In this document: piece by piece, positions 32,583 through 40,581 of the stretch
Position numbering within the stretch: position 1 is the stretch's first letter
How the letters are laid out: the number at the start of each line of letters is the position of its first letter
Assembly (NCBI RefSeq): GCF_030547685.1
Contig: NZ_JAUOQM010000024.1
Coordinates: forward strand, 1-40,581
Source: Gilvimarinus sp. 2_MG-2023
GTDB taxonomy: Bacteria; Pseudomonadota; Gammaproteobacteria; Pseudomonadales; Cellvibrionaceae
Length of the DNA: 40,581 bases
Direction: 5' to 3'
Translations under genes and position numbers: made by a program
Notes under the pieces: model-generated
What the model was told of the DNA's origin: nothing
The model's database searches: none
What the model saw: only the letters and a program-made list of their open reading frames with translations

Positions 32583-33311
32583 TTAAACTTCAAATGAAAA
32601 GCCGCGGCGAGTGAGTGAGTGGTAGGTATGTTCATCGAATCGGTACAATTTAGCAGCTCGATGTGAAACGCCGATTTCTTTTTCTTCGCAGTTTATTAGC
32701 AGGTTCATTTTCATGATTTTTCGACGAAAATTAGGTTTGTCGAGTTTTATGCCCAGGATGGATTCATAAAGTTCTTGCAGTTGCAATAAAGTAAATTTTT
32801 CAGGTAGCAAATTAAATCCAATTGGCTGTCGGCGTATGTTTTGTTGTAGTTGTTTGATGCCGTATTGCAGTATGTCTGAGTGATCGTAAATCAATTCCGG
32901 TAGTTCTCGGATGTTAAACCAGCAAACATCTTCCGTTTTATGTCCTACGGCCAGTTCGAACTTTTCAGCACTGACCAGGGCATAATAAGAAACGGTAATA
33001 ATGCGCCCCTTGGGGTAGCGATTAACCTGGCCAAAGGTTTTAAGTTGCTCAAGATAGAGTCCTTTTATGCCGGTCAGCTCGAGTAAGTGCCGACTGGCAG
33101 CATCGCGTAGGTTCTCATTATAACGAATGCGCCCACCGGGCAGCGCCCAGCAGCCGGCACTTTCCCCTTGACTGTGCTTGACGAGCAAAATGCTAAGTTG
33201 CCCCTCGTGAAAGCCAAAAATGAGATTATCGATAGAAATGGTAGGAATAATGCTGTCTTGCGGGGGGGCTTGGTCGAGCTGAGCATCTGCAGACGATTGA
33301 TTTTCCGACAC
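32583..33311 (-). CDS. NrtR-type Nudix transcriptional regulator
   Basis: The 242-aa protein starts at GTG 33311 with AAGGA upstream. A Nudix-fold sensor (about 22-160) is joined to a C-terminal winged helix (about 170-240; NLLPEKFTLLQLQELYESILGIKLDKPNFRRKI). This is the NrtR layout, known to repress NAD or sugar-use genes in response to ADP-ribose-like ligands. The Nudix box (60-82) is degenerate: R74-H75-L-L-E78-L79 replaces REUxEE, so hydrolase activity is unlikely. No NAD or pentose gene is nearby, so the target is unknown. An AT-rich 190-bp region precedes it. Confidence 0.87.
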   Translation of the reverse strand: MSENQSSADAQLDQAPPQDSIIPTISIDNLIFGFHEGQLSILLVKHSQGESAGCWALPGGRIRYNENLRDAASRHLLELTGIKGLYLEQLKTFGQVNRYPKGRIITVSYYALVSAEKFELAVGHKTEDVCWFNIRELPELIYDHSDILQYGIKQLQQNIRRQPIGFNLLPEKFTLLQLQELYESILGIKLDKPNFRRKIMKMNLLINCEEKEIGVSHRAAKLYRFDEHTYHSLTRRGFSFEV

Positions 33312-33501
33312 GTGACTATCCTTGGCTTAAGATTAAATGCATATTCAGTATAGGGTTATAATAAATTGAGCCATTATAGTCAAATATACCTTATTGTTAG
33401 AGTGGCTAAGTTGAAGGCTTACAGGGTTACGAGTGTTGGCCAGTTTGACCAGAGAGGTGCTCTTAGGTGAGAGGATTAAGGCCAATTGGGAGGCATAATC
33501 A

Positions 33502-36363
33502 TTACCGATAGATTTTTGTTAATGCTTGATTCAGTCTCGACTCGATGGATCGTTTCTGCTGTAGGTAATGTATTAACTGTAGCCCAGTTTCGGGCGCTAG
33601 AAGATCAGAGCAGGCAGTCAAATCTAAATCACTAATATGGCAGTGATAACGGTTTTTACCTTGGCGCTTATGCAAGATATAGCGCGCTGCCATTTCGAAT
33701 GGATCTAGTTGTTTGGCATTGTATTCGTGATTGTCGCAAATGATTGTGTAGTGTAGGCAAAGGTTTTCATCCGGCTCGACAATAACTTTGATATCCGTGT
33801 ATTGTACTGATTTGGTAGCAGTCGAGTCATTGTGGCATTCGATGGTGTAATCTTTGCCATTATTAATCACCTGACGAATTTCAATACCGTGCGAGTTGTC
33901 TAACGAGACAAAGTGATCTAGTGCGAACTTTTCCCCTTGAGAGGAAAGTCGTGCATTGACAGAGGCAATAAAGTTAATAATCGGAAGAGGGTAAGCTTGA
34001 CGATCTTGTGATTGATTGTTAAAACGAAATAAAGCCCCGCTTACATCACAATAGGTATAAATAATCCCGCTATCCGTCATTTCATAATAGAGATAGTGCT
34101 GGGCGGGTTTGGTTGATTCTATAATGCAACGAAGAGCTGTATTCAATAAGGCTTTGGAGTCAAGAATTAAAGGCCTGTCGTGTGATTGTGGCGTTTCCAT
34201 ATACCGAAAAAGATCTTCTATAGAGCGGAGCTTGGTGACTGACGGAGTTCCCTGATGAAACTGAACAACATAGAAGTGTCGATGAGTTTCAATCAAATAG
34301 CGTGCATACGAATTACCATTGACACCATAAAAGCATTGAGTAATACGATTGAAAAGTTCATATAGCCTATTTTCAATAAGTGCGCCAAATTGCTGGTCGG
34401 GGCAGACTATATCAAGTTCTGGTGGGGTTTTTATGGCGTGGGGCGGGGCAAATCTTAAGTAAGCGATAAGTATTTCGCTAAGAGAGTCCCGGTTATAATT
34501 TCTGACAATCAATTCCGACCAGCTATTGATATGGGCAATATCCGCAGAGCGGACCAGATTGTCGTGCAGGCCACTATAATTGAGCGCATCTGATTGCTCA
34601 CTTAATAAGGTTAAACCTTGTTTGTCATAATTTTCATAAGCTGATGATATTAAATTAATGGCAATTTGAACTCGTGCAACGTGTGCAGTTTCCATAAATG
34701 CCTCGTGAGATGGAGGCGATTGCGATTTAGATAACCATTTTTTGGTACGCTGAATAAGGTTTTGTTGTTCAGTATCCCGGAGGCAATTATTGCCTTGAAT
34801 CTCGACTTGAGTCGCAGTGTCAACAATGCCATTCCAAATGGCCCAGACCAGCAATGCGTAATATGAATCGGCCGACAGCAGGTGGTTATGGATTTGGGGT
34901 GATGTTTTTTTCTGAGAGCGTTTATCTTTAAAGAGCGACCAGTGAGGTTTATCCTCGTTGAATGTAATCCAGATGTTAGGTTCTGATAAATCTTTAGATA
35001 TTTCTGGATTAATCGTTTCAATTTTTCCTGATTTTCTTTCAAAAGCAGCGTGTAGTTTTCGACCAAGTATGGCGAGTTCCTGTGAGCTAATAGATGCTTT
35101 TTGAAATGATTGACGCGATAAGTTGCTGAGCAGTCGATAGCTTTGGCTTAACTCTTTGATTAATAAATCACGCTCATGAATAACTTGATTTGCTTTCCAA
35201 AGTTTATGGGAGTCAAGACGTAATAGTTGAGTGTTATCCCATTGCCACTGGACAACGAATTTTTCCAATAATATTCTCTGCCACGACTTTTCTCGACTTG
35301 ATGGCTGATGTGTTAACGCTTTATTGACCTTAAAGTAGAAGCAGCGCCGGGCGAGATCTAGCCGGTCATTTTGATTGGTTTTGGTAAAGTATTCTTCAAT
35401 ACGTTTGTAAATAAGCAGATAGCTGTCCACCTCATCAGCACATGGCTCTGATTGATGTACAATTGATTTATAGTCAAGGGCAAGTGGGTAGGCTGTACCA
35501 TTGACGGCATAAGCTTCCAACAGCATTAACTTTATCACTGATTTGTGTGGAGAGTTGATGCCTTTGTACAGCTGCCAAATGCCTGCTCCTAAATATTCCT
35601 CATGAGGGATGTGGGTAATTGGGCCAAAATCAACGACATCTTGTTTTCGAATAAATCGCTTTTTTAATAGTTGGTCGGTAAAATATTGGTAGTTGTTTTC
35701 GTGTTTAACGGGGACGTACCACCATAGCGGAATCTTCCCTGCCACCCATATTGCACTTCGATAAAATTCATCCAGCAAAAGATGGTTCTGCGCCGAACCG
35801 CTGCTTTCTTTAGACATGGCGCCTGATGCAGGCTTGCCTTGTTTTCTATCACCGCAAACTGGAAAGAAATGCGCCTCAACGCCAAGCTCTTTGTCGGCCC
35901 ATGCACTGATAGCCTCGAATTTAGCTTCTAGTTTGGTTAAATCTTTCTGCGGTATGCTGTTTTTATGACAGACCCAAATGTCAAAATCACTGCGTTCGCT
36001 GTGCGCAATAGTGCCGACGCTACCCATAATAAACAATGCATCGATCGCCAGCTCTTGTTGGGCAAAAGTTTTTTTCAGCTCAAAGCTTCGGGTGATAATT
36101 TTAGCGGCACTAATTTGAATACTGTTGGGCTTGAAATAGGGAATGCCGCAAGGCGTGTCGCTGCCTTGATATCCGGGTAGCATAGGATGATTTACATGCA
36201 ATAATACAGGTAACACATCTAAAAATAGTTGTTGGCGAATCCCAATGGCCTGCCGGGTTCGCTCCAGGCGCACGGTATTTAATCCTAAAAAACGCTGTTT
36301 AAGGCGTTTAAGTTGTTTGCGATCTATGCCGTCATCTGGGTTGAGTTTCGAGAAATCATACAT
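33502..36363 (-). CDS. cyaA: Class I adenylate cyclase
   Basis: The 953-aa enzyme makes cAMP from ATP for CRP. The N-terminal catalytic region has the nucleotidyltransferase signature FIMGSVGTIAHSERSDFDIWVCH (111-133), with D126 and D128 the expected metal ligands. The length and the closing segment (LHKRQGKNRYHCHISDLDL) fit gammaproteobacterial CyaA. The regulatory C-terminal half is long and complete. Its ATG (36361-36363) overlaps the stop of the hybrid kinase gene as TGATG and has no Shine-Dalgarno, so translation should depend on the kinase gene. Confidence 0.93.
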   Translation of the reverse strand: MYDFSKLNPDDGIDRKQLKRLKQRFLGLNTVRLERTRQAIGIRQQLFLDVLPVLLHVNHPMLPGYQGSDTPCGIPYFKPNSIQISAAKIITRSFELKKTFAQQELAIDALFIMGSVGTIAHSERSDFDIWVCHKNSIPQKDLTKLEAKFEAISAWADKELGVEAHFFPVCGDRKQGKPASGAMSKESSGSAQNHLLLDEFYRSAIWVAGKIPLWWYVPVKHENNYQYFTDQLLKKRFIRKQDVVDFGPITHIPHEEYLGAGIWQLYKGINSPHKSVIKLMLLEAYAVNGTAYPLALDYKSIVHQSEPCADEVDSYLLIYKRIEEYFTKTNQNDRLDLARRCFYFKVNKALTHQPSSREKSWQRILLEKFVVQWQWDNTQLLRLDSHKLWKANQVIHERDLLIKELSQSYRLLSNLSRQSFQKASISSQELAILGRKLHAAFERKSGKIETINPEISKDLSEPNIWITFNEDKPHWSLFKDKRSQKKTSPQIHNHLLSADSYYALLVWAIWNGIVDTATQVEIQGNNCLRDTEQQNLIQRTKKWLSKSQSPPSHEAFMETAHVARVQIAINLISSAYENYDKQGLTLLSEQSDALNYSGLHDNLVRSADIAHINSWSELIVRNYNRDSLSEILIAYLRFAPPHAIKTPPELDIVCPDQQFGALIENRLYELFNRITQCFYGVNGNSYARYLIETHRHFYVVQFHQGTPSVTKLRSIEDLFRYMETPQSHDRPLILDSKALLNTALRCIIESTKPAQHYLYYEMTDSGIIYTYCDVSGALFRFNNQSQDRQAYPLPIINFIASVNARLSSQGEKFALDHFVSLDNSHGIEIRQVINNGKDYTIECHNDSTATKSVQYTDIKVIVEPDENLCLHYTIICDNHEYNAKQLDPFEMAARYILHKRQGKNRYHCHISDLDLTACSDLLAPETGLQLIHYLQQKRSIESRLNQALTKIYR

Positions 36364-38849
36364 CAGTGTTTAACGGTTGAGATCTGCCCGTTGAGTAGGT
36401 CTGAAAGTGTTTGATAGAGTAATTGGGGTTTAATCGGTTTGCTGATGTAGTCATTCATGCCTGCCTCAATACAGCGTTCTCGATCACCATTCATTGCTTG
36501 TGCCGTTACGGCAATAATGGGTAGTTTCTTGCAGTGGTCAAGCTTGCGAATGACACGAGTTGCTTCAATACCGTCCAAGATGGGCATCTCTATGTCCATT
36601 AATACTGCATCAAAAGGGGTGGCATTTTGAAGAATATCAACGGCCAGTTGTCCGTTTTCAACGCAGGTGACATCAATGCCCTGTTTTTTCATCATGCCTC
36701 GAGCTACCTGTTGATTAACGGTGTTGTCTTCCACCAAGAGAACGCGTTTGCCTTCCAAATGTGCGCGTGTGTCGGTAACAGAGGGTTCTTCGTTAAGATC
36801 GGACAGGCATTCGGGTATGGCCCGGCAGATGGCGTCGAACAGGCGCGACTCGCTGACCGGCTTACTGAGGAAGTCGTCGACAAAATCCGTATCTTTATGT
36901 TGTGAAAATATCTCATCACGCTGAAATGAAGATACTAAAAATATTTTTGGCTTATGATGAATAAAAGGTGCGTGGTATATATCTCGCGCCGCTTCCAATC
37001 CATTTTTTAATGGCATTTTGTAATCGAGTAGTAGCAAGTCGTAGGCATGATGATTGGCCTCGGCAAGTTTGATTTTTTCCAGAGCTTCCTGCGCGCTTGA
37101 GGCGGTGTCGACATGATCGACCAGTTTTCCGGCAGACTTGGCGAGGATGTCGAGTGCCAGTTGGTTGTCGTCTATGACTAGCAAGCGCAGGGCGCGGCAG
37201 CTGCTTTTTTCTCCGGCAATATGGTGGTCTCCGATGTGGCTGTGCTCAAATTGGGCATGAAATGAGAAGTTAGAGCCTTTTCCCAGTTTGCTCGAGATAT
37301 CAATTTTTCCGTGCATCAAAGTCACGAGCAATTTACATATTTGCAAGCCAAACCCGTGCTTACCCTGTGTGCCGGAGTGTGGCTGGGTGTTGAGGTCGTC
37401 CCGCAGGGTCTTCAATGTGGTGGCGTCTAGCCCTGTGCCGTGATCAATAATGCTAAATCGAAGATCAATTTTATCACTACTAGCATTCATGTTCTGAGTT
37501 TTAACAATCACTTGGTCACTGTTCGAATACTGCAACGCATTAGTGACTAAATGGCTGATGATGTGGCCCAGGCGAACTGCATCACCCCGTAAAAAGCGTG
37601 GCACGTCATCGGCAATATCAAAAATAATGTTGACCGGCTTGTGTACGGCTGCACTTTCGAACATACGGGACAGTCGCTCAAATACATGTTCCAGGTCAAA
37701 GTGTGAGTTCTCGAGGATGATATGGCCTGTATCTAATTTGGCATAATCAAACACTTGGTTGACGGTGTGCAATAAAGAATTGGCCGCGTGGTTGATGCTG
37801 CTTAAATAACTTTCCTGTTGCGATTCGAGTTGAGTGTCAGTCAGTAGGTGGCCGAGCCCTAAAATAGCGTTGAGTGGCGTGCGTATTTCATGACTCATAC
37901 TCGCCAAAAATTTACTTTTGGTTTGGCTGGCCATTTCGGCCTCTGCTTTTGCTTGAATAAGTGCTTGCCGATCGGTTATGGATTGGGTGATGTCTGAGTT
38001 GGTGCCAACGCAGCGAGTGGCTTTGCCCTGCTGGTCTGGCTCAACCAATAGACATTGACTGTTGACCCAGACAGTCTCGCCGCTGCGTTTACGTAGGCGG
38101 TACTCCAGGCACAGGGATTCGCGCCGGTTGTCGATAGCTGTATTGAACTCTTGCAGCACATTGTCTACATCCTCTGGGTGGATAACCTGATTCTTGAAGG
38201 TCTCGAAGGTGCCGGGTAATGAGTCGGGTTCAAAGTCCAGCATGCGCAAATAACCGCGGCTAAAATACAGGGTGTTTTGCTCGAGATTCCAGTCCCAGAG
38301 TCCATCGCGCGAGGCTCGCATGGCGTAGCGAAATCGTTTGTCACGTTCGTTTAAATGATTGATTAGCTGACCGCGCTGATAGGTTTCTTGTATTAAGGTT
38401 GCAACGTGCTTCGCAAAGCTTAGTAAAGCCGGCGCTGGTGCACTGGGTAGCCTGAGAATAGCCAGAGTTTGGCCACGTACCTTAATCGGGGCAAACAAGC
38501 CGTCTTCGATCGCGAGATCTTCGCCGTTGCTAAGTTGCTCGCGATAAGCGCTTGGGTTCGGCGGAGTTGGTGCGGCCAGTTCACCTGCAATTAATTGCCA
38601 GTGGTTAAGGTCACTGTCGACCGACCAAAGTGTCAGTGGTTGAATGTCGAGTTGTTCACTTAACAGCCGCAGGCTGGCGTTTATGTCGCCGGGCTCAGTG
38701 GAACCCAGTAATAGCTCCAAATGACACTGCATAGAGGGCAGCGCCCGATTCGTAGAATCAGAGTTACTTCCGGTCAGCGCCGATAAGGCGTGCTCCAGCT
38801 GCGCAATACGCGCCTCCAGGGCGGCCGTGTTCTCACTTTTATTAGCCAT
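36363..38849 (-). CDS. Hybrid sensor kinase, GAF-PAS-HisKA-HATPase-REC-REC
   Basis: The 828-aa protein has no membrane segment. A short coiled coil (5-25) leads to a GAF-like domain (about 45-155), PAS (about 172-292), HisKA (KSKFLASMSHEIRTPLN, H320), HATPase_c (HLVTNALQYSN, DHGTGLD, GKHGFGLQI) and two receivers. The first receiver has D609 (LLLDYKMP) with K663, and the second has D752 (LMDIEMP) with K about 801. No HPt domain is present, so phosphotransfer onward needs a separate HPt protein. It is translationally coupled to cyaA, suggesting that sensing and cAMP synthesis are co-produced. Start at 38849 has a modest AGGA upstream. Confidence 0.93.
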   Translation of the reverse strand: MANKSENTAALEARIAQLEHALSALTGSNSDSTNRALPSMQCHLELLLGSTEPGDINASLRLLSEQLDIQPLTLWSVDSDLNHWQLIAGELAAPTPPNPSAYREQLSNGEDLAIEDGLFAPIKVRGQTLAILRLPSAPAPALLSFAKHVATLIQETYQRGQLINHLNERDKRFRYAMRASRDGLWDWNLEQNTLYFSRGYLRMLDFEPDSLPGTFETFKNQVIHPEDVDNVLQEFNTAIDNRRESLCLEYRLRKRSGETVWVNSQCLLVEPDQQGKATRCVGTNSDITQSITDRQALIQAKAEAEMASQTKSKFLASMSHEIRTPLNAILGLGHLLTDTQLESQQESYLSSINHAANSLLHTVNQVFDYAKLDTGHIILENSHFDLEHVFERLSRMFESAAVHKPVNIIFDIADDVPRFLRGDAVRLGHIISHLVTNALQYSNSDQVIVKTQNMNASSDKIDLRFSIIDHGTGLDATTLKTLRDDLNTQPHSGTQGKHGFGLQICKLLVTLMHGKIDISSKLGKGSNFSFHAQFEHSHIGDHHIAGEKSSCRALRLLVIDDNQLALDILAKSAGKLVDHVDTASSAQEALEKIKLAEANHHAYDLLLLDYKMPLKNGLEAARDIYHAPFIHHKPKIFLVSSFQRDEIFSQHKDTDFVDDFLSKPVSESRLFDAICRAIPECLSDLNEEPSVTDTRAHLEGKRVLLVEDNTVNQQVARGMMKKQGIDVTCVENGQLAVDILQNATPFDAVLMDIEMPILDGIEATRVIRKLDHCKKLPIIAVTAQAMNGDRERCIEAGMNDYISKPIKPQLLYQTLSDLLNGQISTVKH

Positions 38850-38871
38850 TAGCTGTGTGTCCTGCCTAGCT

Positions 38872-38885
38872 GCCTGTATACAGGC
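38872..38885. repeat. Perfect 14-bp palindrome upstream of the hybrid kinase gene
   Basis: GCCTGTATACAGGC lies 22 bp before the kinase ATG. It is too short in the centre for a LexA box. It could be an operator or a leader hairpin at the head of the kinase-cyaA operon. Confidence 0.45.
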
Positions 38886-38999
38886 GAACCGTAGTACGGG
38901 CGTGCCATTGCCGCCCTGTTGTTGCGGGATAGGCTAATAATAGACGAAACTCGCGACAATTCCACCCTGCTAGAGTGGTTGTTGCACAATAAAGGAAGG

Positions 39000-39024
39000 C
39001 GCTGCAGTGGCGGGCACTGCAGCG
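39000..39024 (-). terminator. Hairpin after argH
   Basis: CGCTGCAGTG (39000-39009) and CACTGCAGCG (39015-39024) form a perfect 10-bp stem with a 5-nt loop. It lies 12 bp beyond the argH stop. On the minus strand it is followed by a C/T-rich stretch (CCTTCCTTTATT), making it a plausible terminator. Confidence 0.65.
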
Positions 39025-39036
39025 TAAAGGCTGGAT

Positions 39037-40428
39037 TTAGCCCAGCAGCTGGCGGGCGCGGGCAACTGCTGCGGTAACCTGCGCCGGGGCGGTGCCGCCC
39101 ACGTGGTCGCGCGCAGCTACTGAACCTTCAAGGGTGAGCACTTCAAACACATCGGCAGTAATGGTGTTGGAGAACTGCTGTAGCTCCTCCAGGCTCATTT
39201 CCGATAAGTCTTTGCCAGTTTCTATGCCGTAGGCCACGGATTTACCCACTACTTCGTGGGCGTCGCGAAAGGGCATGCCTTTGCGTACTAGGTAGTCGGC
39301 CAAATCGGTAGCCGTTGAGAAGCCGCGGCGGGCCGCTTCGTACATGCTATCTTTGCGGGCGGTAATCGCCGGCACCATATCGGCAAAGGCGCGCAAACAA
39401 TCTTTGACCGTGTCAATGGCATCGAACAAGGGCTCTTTATCTTCTTGGTTGTCTTTGTTGTAGGCCAAAGGCTGCGACTTCATCAGCGTTAATAGACTGA
39501 TTAAGTGGCCGTTCACCCGGCCGGTTTTACCGCGTACCAGCTCGGGTACATCGGGGTTTTTCTTCTGCGGCATAATGGATGAACCGGTACAGAAGCGGTC
39601 GGGTAGGTCAATAAAGTCAAACTGAGCGCTGGTCCAAAGGACAAGCTCTTCACTGGCGCGAGACAGGTGGGTTAGCAAAATACTGGCAAAGGCGCAGAAT
39701 TCGATGGCGAAATCTCGGTCGGAAACAGAATCTAGGCTGTTGTTAGTGGGGCCATCAAAACCCAGCAGCTCTGCGGTGTAGGCGCGGTCGATGGGGTAGG
39801 TCGTACCGGCCAAAGCGGCGGCCCCTAAAGGCGATTGATTAAGGCGTTTACGGCAGTCTAGCAAACGGCTTGCGTCGCGGGTCAGCATCTCATTCCAGGC
39901 CAGTAAATGATGGCCGAATGTGACAGGCTGGGCGGTCTGCAGGTGGGTGAAACCCGGCATAATAGTGCCTGCCTCGCGCTCGGCTACCCCCAAAATCCCC
40001 GTTTGCAGACGCTTGAGTTCGGTGGCAATTGTGTCGATTTCATCGCGCAGGTAAAGGCGAATGTCTGTGGCGACTTGATCATTGCGCGAGCGGCCGGTGT
40101 GCAGCTTTTTACCGGTGATACCAATTTTCGCGGTTAGGGCAGCTTCGATGTTCATGTGCACATCTTCCAGGCTGACCGACCACTCAAAATTACCCGCATC
40201 GATATCGGCGCGTATTTCTTCTAGCCCGGTAATAATTTGCTGTTTCTCGTCAGCACTGAGAACACCAACTTTTGCCAGCATTGTGGCGTGGGCAATAGAA
40301 CCGTTGATGTCGTGGTGATACAGTCGCCAGTCAAATCCGATGGATGCGGTAAAACGCTCGACAAACGCATCGGTCGCTTCGCTAAAGCGGCCCCCCCATG
40401 ATTTGTTGGTCTGATCGGTATCGCTCAT
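39037..40428 (-). CDS. argH: Argininosuccinate lyase
   Basis: The 463-aa enzyme splits argininosuccinate into arginine and fumarate. Family signature [12 protein letters not shown] (about 279-290) contains the catalytic serine loop. Other landmarks are [10 protein letters not shown] at the N-terminus, [13 protein letters not shown] (about 107-119) and [14 protein letters not shown] with the catalytic histidine region. The start at 40428 is preferred because GAGAGAGA lies just upstream; the open frame to 40458 adds ten untypical residues. Length is normal. In pseudomonads argH also lies near cyaA and the lysA cluster. Confidence 0.97.
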   Translation of the reverse strand: MSDTDQTNKSWGGRFSEATDAFVERFTASIGFDWRLYHHDINGSIAHATMLAKVGVLSADEKQQIITGLEEIRADIDAGNFEWSVSLEDVHMNIEAALTAKIGITGKKLHTGRSRNDQVATDIRLYLRDEIDTIATELKRLQTGILGVAEREAGTIMPGFTHLQTAQPVTFGHHLLAWNEMLTRDASRLLDCRKRLNQSPLGAAALAGTTYPIDRAYTAELLGFDGPTNNSLDSVSDRDFAIEFCAFASILLTHLSRASEELVLWTSAQFDFIDLPDRFCTGSSIMPQKKNPDVPELVRGKTGRVNGHLISLLTLMKSQPLAYNKDNQEDKEPLFDAIDTVKDCLRAFADMVPAITARKDSMYEAARRGFSTATDLADYLVRKGMPFRDAHEVVGKSVAYGIETGKDLSEMSLEELQQFSNTITADVFEVLTLEGSVAARDHVGGTAPAQVTAAVARARQLLG

Positions 40429-40581
40429 AATCTCTCTCACAGCAGTCGTTGATGGCACACTGGTATAAACAGTGGCCAGAATACAAGAAAAGGCGGCATT
40501 ATAGCGTATCTAGAGCTGAGTCCCTATGCTTGAGAGATAGGAGGTGTGGAGGGCGTTATACTTGAACGCAGAACGCAGAAC

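Noticed and set aside
38875-38884. CTGTATACAG as a LexA box
   Set aside because: LexA boxes have eight bases between CTGT and ACAG; here there are only two.
40564-40581. Tandem GAACGCA repeat at the right edge
   Set aside because: Only two full units and four bases are visible before the window ends, too few to call a repeat array.

Overview
The window looks like chromosomal DNA from a marine, polysaccharide-degrading gammaproteobacterium of the Cellvibrio/Simiduia/Gilvimarinus kind. Reasons: a Pseudomonas-type xerC-DUF484-dapF-lysA-lptM cluster, a SutA-like RNA polymerase-binding protein, a class I adenylate cyclase, TonB-dependent sugar uptake with a tryptophan-halogenase-like partner, and a PL6 alginate lyase. 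The species is an inference; no rRNA or tRNA gene was seen.

Layout. 1-2400: small stress/envelope genes (2-TM protein, sutA-like, exoD-like, csbD-like, 3-TM protein). 2515-14972: a starch/malto-oligosaccharide locus with a LacI-family regulator, GPH-type sugar symporter, lipoprotein GH15 glucoamylase, divergent GH13 alpha-glucosidase, TonB-dependent receptor and flavin halogenase-like protein. It is tied together by seven copies of a TGNATACGTATNCA operator. 15055-17225: a PL6 alginate lyase and a decayed partial copy of a small gene found intact at 3739. 17293-21248: xerC, DUF484, dapF, lysA and lptM on the minus strand. 21520-24473: a plus-strand envelope/lipid cassette (PAP2 phosphatase, DUF1206, lipid kinase, ferritin-like protein). 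24515-27927: two divergent cyclic-di-GMP proteins. 27956-29432: an AfsA-like hotdog protein with a HAD phosphatase, divergent from a solute-binding protein and histidine kinase (29680-31989). 31994-33311: a DUF6491-like lipoprotein and an NrtR-type Nudix regulator. 33502-40428: class I adenylate cyclase translationally coupled to a GAF-PAS hybrid kinase, then argH.

How the genes work together. Starch breakdown: the TonB receptor would import malto-oligosaccharides, the glucoamylase and alpha-glucosidase would hydrolyse them, and the symporter would carry the product across the inner membrane. Four promoters in this locus each have a TACGTA operator whose centre lies 12.5 bp upstream of the first -35 base. 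One of them reads into a gene-free stretch that ends at a strong terminator, making a candidate sugar-controlled small RNA.

The other candidate system is the afsA-like/HAD operon. AfsA makes the gamma-butyrolactone precursor of A-factor in Streptomyces. Here its homologue sits beside a phosphatase and faces a periplasmic sensor pair across a near-consensus cAMP-CRP site, with the adenylate cyclase gene 4 kb away.
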